This document shows positions 47,601 through 59,947 of a DNA stretch of 64,000 nucleotides, piece by piece. How positions within the stretch are numbered: the stretch's first letter is position 1; each line of letters opens with the position of its first letter. Made by a program: the position numbers and the translations under genes. Location: assembly GCA_029891385.1 (NCBI GenBank), contig CM057233.1:14387460-14451459 (forward strand), in the 5' to 3' direction. Under the pieces are notes generated by a model. It searched no databases. It saw nothing but the letters and a program-made list of their open reading frames with translations, and was not told the DNA's origin. This stretch comes from Erythroxylum novogranatense (taxonomy: Eukaryota; Streptophyta; Magnoliopsida; Malpighiales; Erythroxylaceae).

Positions 47601-49576
47601 AGTTTACCACTTACCTCCATATCAATGATGAAACCTTCAAGTGATCGATATGGTGCGTAGACAATAAGATCAAATTCCAAAGTCTGCAACATAGGAATTA
47701 TGTTAATGCAAAGGACAAGCTGAAGCCAAAAGCATAAGGGAAACTAAGCACTGCATAAGTCACTTCCATGCCTGAAGAACAATCATCTCGTAATTGAGAA
47801 TCATTTGATGATCTTGAGAAATCCCCTTACCCAGCTCCTCTGCTGACACATGGTTCTCCTCTATCTTGCAAGCTGCATATATGCAAGTTAACCTGTGCAA
47901 AAGAATCATCATGAATGATCGCAATAAGTTATTATTAGGACTACAACAACTAGTGATCCCATCCTAGGTCTCTCATTTAATAGCTTAAACTTTTTTATTT
48001 AATGGTTCTTTGACATGTTAACAAGGTGTCCATAACCAAGATATCGCACCTTTAAACCATTACCATCGTATTATGCTTTAATTTATGGTAGGCTTCTGCA
48101 CTAGCCATATTTTCCAACCAGCACACTTGTGTGTGAAAGGGAATTCAGTTAGTCAATTATGATCTTTTTCGACCTCTCCCAACGGCTTAAAGGTTTTTGA
48201 CATGTAGGAACCAATCATAAAAGCACCTTATATACTACCTCATAACATGCCAACTTTCAAATGATGTATTAGTTTATTCTTCCACTCAAATATGAGGCCA
48301 GAAAACAGAAAATAGAGTATTTAAAGAGTTCTGAAGAAGTCATACATTACATGCTTTGGATCATGTTCCATGACAGACCATTGAAGATAAAACCTTTTGA
48401 AGTAAATAAGAGCTGTTGCCTACCAAAATATACCATTTAACATGTCAGTAAAACTTCGCACTAGTTATTTCACTTACTGTGTCCCAATATTCATCAAAAT
48501 ACCTTGTACCTTGGAAACAATAAGCTCACCTGAATTTTATGGGGAAAATAGAAGGCACTGCATACTTCTCTGAGCTTATATTCATAATACACTCGCATAA
48601 ATTTTTCTTCTTCAACACTAAGTGGTTTTGGACGGGAATGCTTATCAGCTGCCATTTATCCATAATATTGGCTCCATCATAAACGCAAAGATATTTTGGC
48701 CAAGAGAACCAGTTGTAATACTTGAAAACAAAAACCATTATTACCACCGAATAAAGAAAAGGTTTACCATTGTCTAATTTGTTACTGTGTGCTTGAGGGT
48801 ACGATAAGGATCCATCAACATCTACTTCAATTCTAGTTGTCCCACTCTTCATAGCAGAAATACTAAGTCAGCATCAATATCACAATAGTGACAGAGTGAA
48901 GTTTGAGAGAAATAACATACAACTTCCAATGTCTGCTTTGCCCTCTGGTTAACAGCCTTGTATCTCTCATCCTGTATTTGAAGTACAATGTGATGACTAA
49001 AATAAGAACATTAACACGTACAAATATGCCCCACCCCACTAAATTACTGTTAAACAAACTTTTGGCTTAGTGGAGCTTTGATTTTAAACAAAACTAAAAA
49101 CAATTTTACCAAGTCCACTGCCACCATTTCTCTTTTCCTTAATTTACTATGGCCAATTTCAAAATGGAGCAGCAGATAACATCAGGACTTCTCAATCGTG
49201 ATTACCATTTCTTTTTATAACACTAAATGACTGGGATAAACAAAAATCTTCCATTTAATTTCAATATGGAAATAACTTGCCACAGTAATTCCACACAGCA
49301 TAACAATGGCATTGACTTCACGATTACAACAATGAACCAAAATAATCATTCTAATTTCTATTGACGTCTCAGAAATCAAGCAAATCACATAACAGAATTA
49401 CACTACAAAAGCAAAGAGAAATAATTCCTGCCCTTCTGAACTGAATTCATTTCGATCAATTTTTTGTTGTTTTCTCGGTGACAAAATAAAGCATTCTAAG
49501 AGATGAACACCATTACCAACTGTTGAGGAGTGAAGATCCACTTGACTCGGTGAGTAGATGTCTGAAAATCAGCCAT
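44629..49576 (-). CDS. CYCH1-1: Cyclin H (CDK-activating kinase / TFIIH subunit), 13 coding exons
   Basis: Coding exons (minus strand, from the start): 49576-49517, 48971-48921, 48846-48768, 48648-48530, 48419-48346, 47892-47772, 47683-47615, 47366-47325, 47095-47018, 45277-45219, 45134-45050, 44891-44803, 44710-44629. They sum to 1008 bases (335 residues plus TAA), about the length of plant cyclin H. Protein begins [20 protein letters not shown]. Cyclin-box sequence includes [60 protein letters not shown] and [17 protein letters not shown]. The tail is basic ([17 protein letters not shown]), as in the family. Cyclin H activates the kinase that phosphorylates CDKs and the RNA polymerase II tail, in the nucleus. 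All introns are GT-AG except intron 6, which reads CAG/GCATGG at the donor. Intron 9 (1740 bp) holds a MITE. Confidence 0.95.
45837..46070. mobile_element. hAT-like MITE in cyclin H intron 9 (234 bp)
   Basis: Starts TAGGGATTACAATGAGCC and ends TTTGCCAACCCTA. Both ends begin TAGGG on their own strand. Flanking octamers GTTTGATT (45829-45836) and GTTTGTTT (46071-46078) match at 7 of 8 positions, as expected for an aged hAT duplication. The body is GC-richer than the intron (GGCTTGGGCCTAGACC). No coding capacity. Confidence 0.6.
46080..46760. other. AT-rich part of cyclin H intron 9
   Basis: Simple AT-rich sequence, nothing recognisable. The open frames at 46761-46949 (+) and 47059-46820 (-) overlap exon 9 and its border and are shadows. 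Confidence 0.6.
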
Positions 49577-50279
49577 ATATGACTCAATAAATGCAATTCA
49601 GCTTGCACTATTGGCAAATCAATTTTGTAATGATCTATGGCTGAAGAACACAGAAACAGCAAAAGATCAAAGAACCAATTATATTTGCTGATTAAGTACA
49701 AAAAGAATAGAGCCTAAAAGGAAAACAATCTGTGACTTATGTCACCGGACCTACTTACAAGTAGTAATGTTATCTGAACGATAAAGGAAAAAAAAAATCA
49801 AATCTGTAAGCACTGCCAGCTTAAGAGTAATAATCTTGTAATGATCAATTCAAGTTGCGTCTAAGTACTATGGAGTCCAACTATGGGTAGAGATTTCATT
49901 AATATGCACGGAAACATCGATTTAAAAAAAAAAAAAGTCGTCATATTACATGAAATAAACTAGTTGCCAAAACAGGTTCTAGTGCCCTACAATCTCAGAT
50001 AATGTTTCCTTGCCGCAAATCCAAAGAAATTAATAAGCAAACCAATCACACAAGATATTGACCCAACACAAGAAATGTATGGACTTCAGACGATTTCCAG
50101 TTTCATTGAAGTCCTGACTGCAAATAAATCACTGAATTCTGCCGGGAGTATCCAAATCGCTAAAGCATACGTTTTGTATTCATTTTTGAAAAATCAAATC
50201 AGTAGAATAATCAGAGGGAAATCAAAATTCTTAAAAGTACACGGTCCCATTTGGAAATATTTTATGGTAATATGATTCA

Positions 50280-50462
50280 TCACCGAGAGAGCTGGAGAAG
50301 AATAAAAGCGAGAAGACCTGCGGCAGGAGAATCAAGGAGAGGGGATAAACGCCGGCATGAATGGGCAGCGATGGAGGAGTTGGACGGACAACGGCGAGAG
50401 AGAGGGGGAGAGACAGGGGGCGTAAACTGGCTTGCCACAGACCCAGACAGAAACTGAATCAA
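50280..50462 (-). promoter_or_regulatory. Probable 5' untranslated exon of cyclin H
   Basis: A GC-rich, pyrimidine-rich (minus strand) block about 700-890 bases upstream of the cyclin H start, in otherwise AT-rich DNA. On the minus strand it includes CTCTCCTTGATTCTCCTGC and possible donors CGCAG/GTCTTC or CTCTCG/GTGATG. Plant housekeeping genes often have such a leader exon. A 60-codon frame across it (MIQFLSGSVASQF...) does not fit cyclin H, so I treat it as untranslated. Confidence 0.5.
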
Positions 50463-50922
50463 TTAACTTTTCTTGACAGCCGTGAACCATCGACACCGTC
50501 TTACCATTTTTTCAATTACAAGAAATAAAATTCCGGTGCGATGGAATCTATCGGGGCTTCTTTTATAAATTTCAAGTTCATCAGAAAATATTGGTTATAT
50601 TTTCTATTATAGTTTTTAATTTGTATTTTCTGTTATAATTTTTATTTTTATTAAAACATTTAATTTAGATTTATAATAAAATTAAAATATATTTAATTTT
50701 ATTATTTATTAAAGTCTACCTTTTCAATTGTTTCCTAGGGAAGAGACATGCATTCCCACAAGTTCAATATTATGACTCCACCTAGGGTCGTTCCTATAGT
50801 TTTATAGGTAGGCGAAATTAAAAAAGAACCAATAAATCGACAATATACTTAAGTTTACATATTTGTATTAAACATAAACGACTCAATTTATAAGTTTACA
50901 TAATTAACTAAATATTAAATGA

Positions 50923-51683
50923 TCATAATGAAACTATTCTTATCAAAACTTGTCTCCAACGTTCTTTTTCCTTTACAATTTCTTGTTGTAAATCTTTATC
51001 AACTGTTTGATTTTTGCTCAATCTCAATCTTAATTCATTCCACGTTCTCATATTAATCATATGCTCAATGCAATTCTCATGTTCTTTGAGTCTCTCACTA
51101 AGATGCTTCCAATCTCTAAATCCGTCATTTGTTAATCCACTTTGTTTGTTAGTAGATTTGAACAATTTACAACAAAAACAATATACTTTATCTACATGTT
51201 TAGAATAAACCAACCATTTTTTATCGCTAATCTCTCCATTACTCAAATTTCTATAATAATAAGAATATGAAAAATGACGAGAGGTATTATCTAACGAAAC
51301 ATAAGATTCAACTCTCTTACAAGCCCTTTTTCAACTAAAATATCCCTTGCTTTATTATCAAGATTATCTCAATTCCTAGGATCATAAATGTCCAATAAAG
51401 GGCTTATTTGCTCAATATACTGTAAATTTTCTGAAGTGGATGCATTTGGTACATAATCATCCTCACTCAAATTTCTAATATCCTCGTGAATATGAATCTC
51501 ATTACTTAAGTTTTATTTATGTTGTTCAAAACCACCTTCACCTAATTCCTCAGGACTCTCACTAGAGGAGCCTACTCTTTTAATAAATTTATTTATTGCT
51601 CCTTTTTGAGATTCTATCAATTGTGCTACTTGTTTTCTTTTTTTCCTTTTTTCACTTCAAGACAAATATTTTTTAGGCAACAT
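50923..51683 (-). pseudogene. TTF-type zinc-finger hAT transposase, N-terminal remnant
   Basis: Start ATG at 51683-51681 (MLPKKYLS, then TGA), continuing in pieces: [60 protein letters not shown]. After a frameshift, 51246-50923 is open for 107 codons: [40 protein letters not shown] and [16 protein letters not shown]. The CFCCKLF and H/C spacing is the TTF-type zinc finger. The frame stops where the catalytic RNase H-like fold should begin, so no transposase could be made. Confidence 0.8.
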
Positions 51684-52119
51684 TATATAAACTAATTATA
51701 ACACAGTTGGATTAGAAAAAGAACAAAAGCACCTGTATGGAACTGGAAGAAGTATGCAGGCACAACCAAATTCCAACAGCTTCACAATATATCACAAAGA
51801 TATATAAATGGTATTATATTTGTAATATAAGAAAAAATAGATAACAAAATTTAATATCTAATATTAAAAATAAAAAACAAAGAATAAAAATATATTAAAG
51901 ATAAGAAAATTTACCTTTAAATTATACTCAGAACTCAGAAGACATAATCGTAAAATTTTGTGCTGCTAATTTTTGAGTTAGAGTATTTTAAATATATATA
52001 TTGATAAAAATAAAGCAATTAGAAGGTACAAGTATAATCTAATATTTCAAGACTATTTATAAACATTAGGACCACAAAATTACCTTTACTTTTAAATTTT
52101 TTTTGTTATAATGTTAGAT

Positions 52120-52241
52120 TATAACGTTATAGTCATTAATGACTATAACGTTATATGGTTATAGTCACTCATCTACAACGTTAAAGCAAGCCATCTACAA
52201 CTTTAAAACACTTCATGGCTTTAAGTGTTTTAACGTTGTAG
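52120..52241. repeat. Perfect 36-bp palindrome and adjacent 19-bp-arm hairpin
   Basis: 52120-52155 is a perfect palindrome centred on AGTCATTAATGACT with ATAACGTTAT on each side. Next, 52195-52213 (CTACAACTTTAAAACACTT) pairs with 52223-52241 with one mismatch around a 9-base loop. All arms share an AACGTT core. The location near a hAT 5' end suggests subterminal transposase-binding sites. A small nested MITE is an alternative. Confidence 0.85.
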
Positions 52242-52581
52242 GCTGGTAGCCATTAGCCAAGTTACCTAAAGAGGGGGCTGAGGGGCCCCCTCTTATAGAG
52301 GGCCCTGGCAGTGCCTCATTGCCCTCGCCTGCAAATACGACTCCACCAAATGGAGCAAGCACGAATTAGAGAAAACTCTATTAACTGAAGATAATGTTTT
52401 CATCTTTAGATTGATAAAGGGTTATAGATCTAGAATCCCTAATTGAACTAGGCCTTTGGCACATTAGAGGGAAACTACTTGTCCTACATAAATGGGGACC
52501 AGGACTGGAGATTGATAGAGGGAGAATTGATGTCATTCTACTATAGATTAGTACACACTAATTCCCATTAGAATATCATAA

Positions 52582-53535
52582 GGCCCCGTTTGGTTGACAC
52601 GGATTGTTGCTTGGGAAAGTAATCTTTTTCCTAAATTTTAAATTATTATGTTTGGTTCATTTTTTTGAGTAGTTAGGAAAGTAAAAACTTTCCTAATTTA
52701 GGGAAAATAGTGGAACTTTCCTTGGATTCTAAATCCCAACACCCCCTTGGTATTTAGATTACTTTCTCCAGGAATTTAATCTAAACAATAAATTAGACAA
52801 TTTAACCCTTTCTTCTCTCTCAACTCTCATGACTTTAAAATATATAAATTTTAAATAAATTTTGATTTAATAATTAAAATATATAAAATAAATATTAATT
52901 TATAAATAATAATTTTAAATTGTTTATTTTAAAATAAATATTTTATTAATACTTTATTAATAAATATTATATAAAATATTAAAATAAATTTAAATAAAAA
53001 TATTTTGTAAGTTTTATTTAATTTATAATTATTATTCGTAATAAAAATATTTATTATTATTTTAAAACAAAAATAAAAATTTACAATAATTATAAAAGTT
53101 GAAATAAATAAAATAACTAATTAAAAACTTTAAAAAGGGGGAAGGAGAGATAAGAGAGAGGAGGAAATTTTCAAATTTTTGAAAATTTTGTAAAAATCTC
53201 CTATTTTAAAAATTTTCAGATTCTGTTGGTATTTAGATTTTGAATATTTATGCTTAAAAGTTTCAATCGACAATCTTCGTGTTCATATTTTTATTATCTA
53301 ATTATTTAAAATTTTAATCTGTTTGTAGGGATATAATTGGAAACATAAGTTAAAATTAAATTACATTGTATCAAATACTGTTATATACCAAACACTATAA
53401 TAAGAATCCACCCAACTTTCCTATTAGAATTTTTATAAGTATCCAAACATGTGAATATCTTTATTTTCCATAGATTTATTTTCCAAGTAATCATATTCCA
53501 AATTCACTTTACTTTCCTGGCAACCAAACGGAGCC
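52582..53535. mobile_element. PIF/Harbinger-like non-autonomous element (954 bp)
   Basis: Terminal inverted repeats GGCCCCGTTTGGTTG (left) and GGCTCCGTTTGGTTG (right, opposite strand) match at 14 of 15 bases. Target duplication TAA lies at 52579-52581 and 53536-53538, diagnostic of PIF/Harbinger. Subterminal GGGAAAGTAA / AGGAAAGTAA also pair. The inside is very AT-rich with no DDE transposase, so it moved by enzymes made elsewhere. Confidence 0.88.
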
Positions 53536-55091
53536 TAAGATTCAAGGTCTGAGCTACTTAGCCAGCTCCTTGGGTAACCCTTTCTATATGGACTCTTAAA
53601 CAATTAATTTAGATAGATTGTGGTATGCTCATATTTGTGTTGAAGTAAAAAGGATGAGCATTTCCTTGAAGCTCTTTCGATCATGAAAATTAATGAAACT
53701 GGTGAGCTTGTACGAATAGAGATCCTCTTTTCCTATAACTGGAAGCCATTAACTTAATATAAGATTTAGGGATCTAGTTAGAATAATTTGTCAGAAACTT
53801 GTACTAAGAATTGGTTGTGGGGTTAATACCCTAATCCTAAAACCTCTAAAACTACTGCTTCTAAACTGTTCTAATCTAGGATCCATTGAGTTTAATGAAG
53901 CTCTGGGAAATGCTGAGCCAGTTAGAGTTTGGGAACTCAACTTTTTAAGGGTTATTTTGGACATTTAGGCCTAGGTAAAACCTAGTTTTTACCTTAAATG
54001 GAATAAGACTATAAAAGAAAAAGAAAGAAACCCTAAAGACAAGCCTTCATTTGCTACATTTGGGAAGAAACAAGGAAGAGGAAAAGGAAAGAAGAACAGT
54101 GATGCTACTGCTTCTATTGCTGCTACGCCCGGTCCTTCCAAGTGAACTTCTTCATTTCATCTTTGTATTTCTTTCATTTGATGTATAAGATTGATATGAT
54201 GAAGATGAGTTTTAGTTTAAGGATGTTTTAAACTCTTTTGAAATGTTAATGTGATTGCTTTTGACGTTAATATATTAGGTATTGTGATTTTTTATTGTGT
54301 TGGTTTGCTTCGATAACAAATCGAGAGAGTGAACCAATAGAAAAATGATTAGATAATGAAAGTTAAATAATCTAATAGATCACGTAAATAATCAAATCAG
54401 TAATTTATAAGAAGAGATATCTCGTGTGACGGTCCAATTGTCTATTAGAGTGCTTAAGATCTAATTTAACACGTAGGCTTTTTGTTAATTTAGAGATTTC
54501 AAATTTCATAATTCAATTAGAGTTTATGATTTAGGGTTAATGATTATAACTCGAGAGAGAGTAATCCACCCTTCGAAAGTATAAGATCGATACCGAATTA
54601 ACTCAAAAGCAATTATGTTAGCATTCGATGATAGGATAAATCTCCTTCCCTCATTATTGGTTTATCTTCCTTGAGTGAATTTTGAATTGTTATTTGGTTG
54701 TGCTCAATTTTGATTTCTTTGTATTAATTTTACAAATTCACTTTCAGTCAATCCATATTTAATTGCTTAATTTTCTGCTAATTTTTATTTTCATTTTAAT
54801 TACACTTTTAAGCCTTAGACAAATTTAGGATTTGAGTAATTCACTAATTCCTTGTGGGATTCATACCCATATACTACGTATATGATATGTGCACTTGCGA
54901 AACATTAAGGGTTTTATAAGATTAAAACTTGCTCAACAAGTTTTTGGCGTCGTTACTAGGGAATTATATAGGATTAGTTGGATTTCTTTAGTTTAAGGAA
55001 AAATTTTCCCCTCTTTTGTCATTATAGTTGCATTATCATAAGAGTTATTCAAAGTTCAAGATGGATCGCCGAAACCATAACACTTGATATA

Positions 55092-58000
55092 TGTTGGGAC
55101 CCGATCCGGAGACCGAACCCCAACCGAAAAACGGAGAACGGAAGAAGACGGATACAAAGCATAATACAAAACGAAAACAAACGCGAAAATGAATCGTAAA
55201 GCTAAAGAAACCGAAGCAGAAACATAAGGCGAAAGAAACGAATACGGATCGGATAACAAATCGGATACGAATCAAATCAGAAATTCGATTCGTAAGCAAA
55301 AGCGGAACATAACTATATCGGAAGCAAAACAAATGGTTCGTGATCGAATTGCGAAACAAATCAGAACGAATGAAATCACGAATTGAAGACAAAACACAAA
55401 ACGGAGACAAAGCGAAAGCGGATCCGACATCTGATAACATACATCTTAACAAACGAACGCGTTGGAAACCTTGGACTATTCCTATCCGAAATAGATCAAA
55501 ACCGGTGTAATTTTTTTTCTTTTCTTTCTTATTCATTCCTTTCATCATTTAATCCATCGCATACAATTCGAAACTTAATTTTGCTCAATCAAAACTCAAA
55601 TTATCCCAATCTTCTTACTTATGCTAGTAACTCCATATCATCATAACGAAACTTATTCTTATCCGTATTCTTATTTCGTACCATAATAAGCTCACATTCA
55701 TGTCCATAAACCCATAAATTCATACGTAAATACACTTATCCATATACTACCCGACAAAAATCAGGCAGCATAATGGCTATATTTCAACTAATCCAAACCT
55801 GCAAAGTGTTTAAAACACACTTCTAAAATATATCCCAATCAATCATACAATCATCAAAATCCACCGGACCCTCCGTCCGAGATCTCAGCATAGACAAATG
55901 CAAACCTACTTCTAAAACACTTCAATAAGCCTCAATCCTAAATCAGAATAATCCATATTTCAAATTCAATCATATGCAATTTCCAACCATATCATAAACA
56001 TACACAAGCTCTTATACAATTTCACATTCCATACATACCATAAATTAATCTCTTACAAAACCCTAATGGCTTTCCAAGCCATTCACAATCCAGAAACCCA
56101 AAATCCAAGTATACAAAAATACAAAATACAAAACGGACAGATGGCTTGACTTTCTTCCATCCGATCTCCTGCTCGAAACCTGGAGATGGGGATGAAAGGG
56201 GGGTGAGCACAAAGCTCGTAGATAATAAGTTTATAAATTGAACCATAAGCAAATTTTTTTTCCAAAACTCATTTTTCATTCAAATTCATCAAAAGCTTAT
56301 TGTTGTCAACTTTCATTTTCCAAAACAATTTTAACAATTTCTAAAATTTCATGATTGAAGCTCACTTTCTCAAATCACAAATTTCTCAAACTTTCACAAT
56401 TCATAAACAAACTCCAAATATGAATGCACACAGATATAACAAAACAAAAACACATAACATATCAAATGGTTTGGTTCGGTCCAAAAACAGAACGTACTGC
56501 ACATTCTCGCATAGTGGTCCTGTGCAGCCGTGAACGGAACGTACTACACCTTCCCGCATCGCAGTCCAATATAGCCGTGACTTATGAGAGTCTAAAATCA
56601 GAACTCCAGTGCCACTAGCGGGCAACCGGGAGAAGGCTTAAAAACAGATAAGTGCGTACTTGTCCCACTTAGGGGACCTGACCAAATCCACATAAACACA
56701 TAATCGAAAACAAAAATTCGGAATGCCCGAAGGCGCATTTTGAAATCTTGATTTTCAAAATTTTCATATTGTATCAAACTCGACACATTCACAAGCACAT
56801 ATCCAAACATGAAATCATATAGCAATTCTAATACAATTCAAATCATCAATTTAATCACCTATCATAACAATCAAAAACATAACAATGAATGCAATTATTT
56901 CTTTAAAACATAATCAAACGTATACCACTTCATAAAGCATATTACTCAAAATTTTCAAATAATTCAAAAACATGATTTTTATAAATCTTGCATTTTCTAA
57001 AAAACATTTCTAAAATATCCTTCGAAAGCATAATTTTCAAACATTTATATAAACATTAATTTATCAAAAATTTGCTTCTTAAAATTATCAAATACACATG
57101 CTTAGCTTACAATTCAATAAATAAACATACTACCCACTTTATTTCCATGCTATCAACTTGTCCAAGGCATCACTTTTTCCATTTCTTCCTTCTTTCCTTC
57201 AAATGAAAATTCCCTAAGCCATAATCATCCAAATTCAACATCATAATTTGCATAATCCTCAAAATTAACTATAGAAAACCCATAATCATAATTTTTTCAA
57301 GCTATCTAAAGCAAGAATTTCTAAAATCTCCAAATCACAAAAATTGACACAAACCCTAATTACTAAAATTAGGGTTTATTACAACATGTAATCCTCAAAA
57401 TTGAGCATAGAATTAACAAACCCATATCATTTCTCATGATTCTAAACCAAAACTTCATGAAAAACTCAAAACTTGAAATTTTCTCTTACCTCATTTCTCC
57501 ACCATTTTCGACATTTCTAGGCTTGAAAGGAAGCTCTCTTCATCCTCCACGTTTTCCGCCTTGAATCACTTGAAAATCAGTCTTGAAGACCTTGAAAAAT
57601 CAAAGCCCTAGCTCTTCTTTCCTTTTTCTCCTTCACCCCACGACATCTCTCATTTCTCTCTTCTCTCTTTGTTCCTTTGCCTCAAATTTCGTGGGGTTCC
57701 CCTTGCCCTACACAACAGCCACCCTTTTATAGTGTCAGCTCATTAAATGAGGGTAAAAAGACCTAATTGCCCTTCCATGTAAGGCTAAATCCTTCATGCT
57801 TACTTTTGAACAATTTTCTAATCATCAATTTGAAGGAATTAACCAAAACTTCCTTCTAGAAAATTGTTACTTATTGTCTTAATTTCGTAACTCCACCAAA
57901 ATCATTTAATTTGATGCTCTACATCAAAAGTTATAGTCCAAATATTTCGGACTGTTCTTATGTTAACACAATTTCCTGTGATTTACTTCCATTCAAAAAT

Positions 58001-59632
58001 TGACATTCTTAGGGGCTAAATTGAAACTCGATTTCTTCACAACAATTGTAGCCCCATGTCTCAGTTTTACTTTTCCTTAATAAACACTTTAATCGGATAA
58101 CCACCCATCAAGAATTTCTCAAAATATTGAACTATATTCAGAAAATTTTCTGACTCACTTTGATTTAATCAATCAACCTCAATTTAATCTCATAAATTCA
58201 CAAATTTCCCATAAAAATGAAATTAATTTTCTTAGGAATCCAATGCTTTGAAAACCAAGTCAATCGGATGTCGGACTGAAAAGATATAAGCAAAAGATTG
58301 GACAATGTCGGATGAGAAAAGAAAATAGCAAAATCAGAAGGAACAAATCGTTCCGATTAACATAAGACGTGAGCGTATTCCAAGAAAATCAACTTAGTTA
58401 TAAATGATTCATCTTATTTCTCTAATACCAAACATGAAACTCTATATCTCTTGATTATTTTGAAGAAAGAATCATCCCAATCGAAGCCCTATAGCTCAAG
58501 ATATGCTTAAAACGCTAAAGCGTACACATACTCAAATCATGCTCTTCTAACCGACCTCTCATAACTTTTCAATCAAACTTTTTCAATTTAACTCCAAATG
58601 ATACAATTTTTCATGGGGATAAAGATACATGTCTTAGAAATCTATTGGTCTAAGAATCACCTCAATTGGAGGTCGGATGAGTAAGTTATGCCCAAAACAA
58701 TAATCCATGTTTAAACCCTAAATCGATTTATACCTCTCTTGGCGCAATCGCTATAAAGTTCAATATAAAATTCGGATTAATTTTTTTTGGACCATTTGAA
58801 ACTAGACTGCTAGATCTACAACTCTTATGAAGACCAAAAAATCAGATTCGGCTTCTAAAAGTGTCAAAAATTGGGATTTTCACATGTTAACCCGTGAATG
58901 TCCGTTAAACAGACATGCATCCATGTCCGTCTAACGGACATGTACGAAACAAGGGGTCCTTTTGACCCAAGAAGGTCGGTTAAACGGACTTCCATGTTCG
59001 TTTAATGGACCTGGCTTCTCAAAACCCCTCCAAACCATTTTCAATGCTTTCTACCTCCAATATAACATCATATCCACTTATAAACTTCACAAATTCACTT
59101 ATTCAAAAGCCTAAACATTTTATAACAATCCAAACAACAAATTCAATTCACAAACTTCAAATCTCAACTTAATTGGTTCTTCAAAATCTCAAATTTCAAA
59201 CATTCATCAAAGCTATCACAACACAAATCTTATGCAACATCTTAACTTTTATCAATCATAACTCTTAACTCCAATCTCAAAAACTTGCATACCTGGTATC
59301 ATTGTAAAGATAAAAGAACAAGCTACAACTTCAAAGAAGGCAACTTTGGCCAATTCTATTTCAATTATTCCCAAATTTCTCCTGAATCAGCATACACATT
59401 TTTATCCTACACTCAACCTCAATGTATATGATTTCTTACATTCAATAGCATCATGTCATTCACCAAGTTCCTCTCTTGCTTTTTCCTAATATCTTACATT
59501 TCTCTACTCATCAACCATGCATAATTCATATTCCAATATCAAAATCATCTCTAACACAAATTATATACAAAAATCACTCATTTACTTTCATTTTCATATT
59601 TCTAATTTCCATTCAAAGTTCGGGGTCCAACA
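55092..59632 (-). mobile_element. Solo LTR (4541 bp) related to the LARD-like LTRs, TSD ATATA
   Basis: Starts TGTTGGGACCCGATCCGG and ends TTCGGGGTCCAACA, flanked by ATATA at 55087-55091 and 59633-59637. Single copy with no internal domain, hence a solo LTR inserted in the Athila leader. It shares with the LARD-like LTRs the hairpin CCGGACCCTCCGTCC (55864), the GAGATGGGGATGAAAGGGG block (56182), CACTAGCGGGCAACCGGGAG (56613), and CAATCGGATGTCGGACTGAA (58261). Elsewhere the two have diverged, so it is a sister family. It carries its own array of TGTCCGTTTAACGGACATG-type palindromes at 58895-59012. The open frames up to 167 codons inside are not gene-like. Confidence 0.9.
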
Positions 59633-59637
59633 ATATA

Positions 59638-59947
59638 ACCCATTGTAATAAGCAATTCAACGAGTAAGACACCAAAAAGAAAAAATTGAAGAACCTAAAA
59701 AAACTTTACCAAAAGTTTTACCAAGGAGGAAATCAAGGAAACTAGTCGCGAACCCTTATGGACTTCATGAGACTAGAGTTCAACACTACAAATCAAGCCA
59801 TGACTCAACCGTCAATTCAAGCAGCTTCATTTGAAATTAAGCCTAGCCTATTGTACATGCCGTAAACAAATGTACAATTCTATGGTTTGACTAATGAAGA
59901 CATTAACGCACATAGAGTAAATTTACTAGAAATATGTGATACCTTCT
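59638..59947 (+). pseudogene. gag: Athila-type gag remnant
   Basis: In two frames: VRHQKEKIEEPKKTLPKVLP, then IQAASFEIKPSLLYMP, a TAA, and VQFYGLTNEDINAHRVNLLE followed by ICDT. The pattern FExKPxLxxM...QFxGLxNEDxNxHxxxxLEICDT is the start of Athila capsid. The gypsy LTR at 59948 interrupts it three codons later. Stops and one frameshift are present. Confidence 0.75.

Larger units (their letters stand above)
50783..52338 (-). mobile_element. hAT-type transposon relic with 8-9 bp target duplication
   Basis: Flanked by GACTCCACC at 50774-50782 and 52339-52347. The left terminus TAGGGTCGTTCCTATAG, preceded inward by GGCGAAATT, resembles the 3' end of TTF-type plant hAT elements (CAGGGCCGTTCCT...). 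The right terminus is not a good inverted match, so it is mutated. The minus strand encodes only the N-terminal part of a transposase (51683-50923), so this is an internally deleted copy. Its 5' subterminal zone (52100-52245) is rich in AACGTT palindromes. The Athila-like LTR or its flank is interrupted by it. Confidence 0.65.
53539..59947 (+). mobile_element. Athila-like Ty3/gypsy element, 5' part, twice interrupted
   Basis: Primer site TTTTTGGCGTCGTTACTAGG (54941-54960) is a mutated form of the TGGCGCCGTTGCCGGGGA site of Athila/Tat elements (tRNA-Asp type). The LTR ends ...CTCAACA at 54938. A TATA box (TATAAAAG, 54010) lies upstream, but the LTR's left end is not resolved and may lie left of the Harbinger element. 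The internal region is cut by a solo LTR at 55092-59632. It resumes at 59638 with decayed gag and is cut again at 59948 by another LTR element. Nothing to its right in the window belongs to it. Confidence 0.7.

Noticed and set aside
50280..50462. 60-codon minus-strand frame as a separate gene or upstream exon of cyclin H protein
   Set aside because: Cyclin H starts normally at 49576 with the family N-terminus MADFQTST, so this block is better explained as an untranslated leader.
55045..55548. 167-codon minus-strand frame (F, R, S rich)
   Set aside because: It crosses the edge of the solo LTR at 55092, so it is assembled from two unrelated sequences. No domain is visible.
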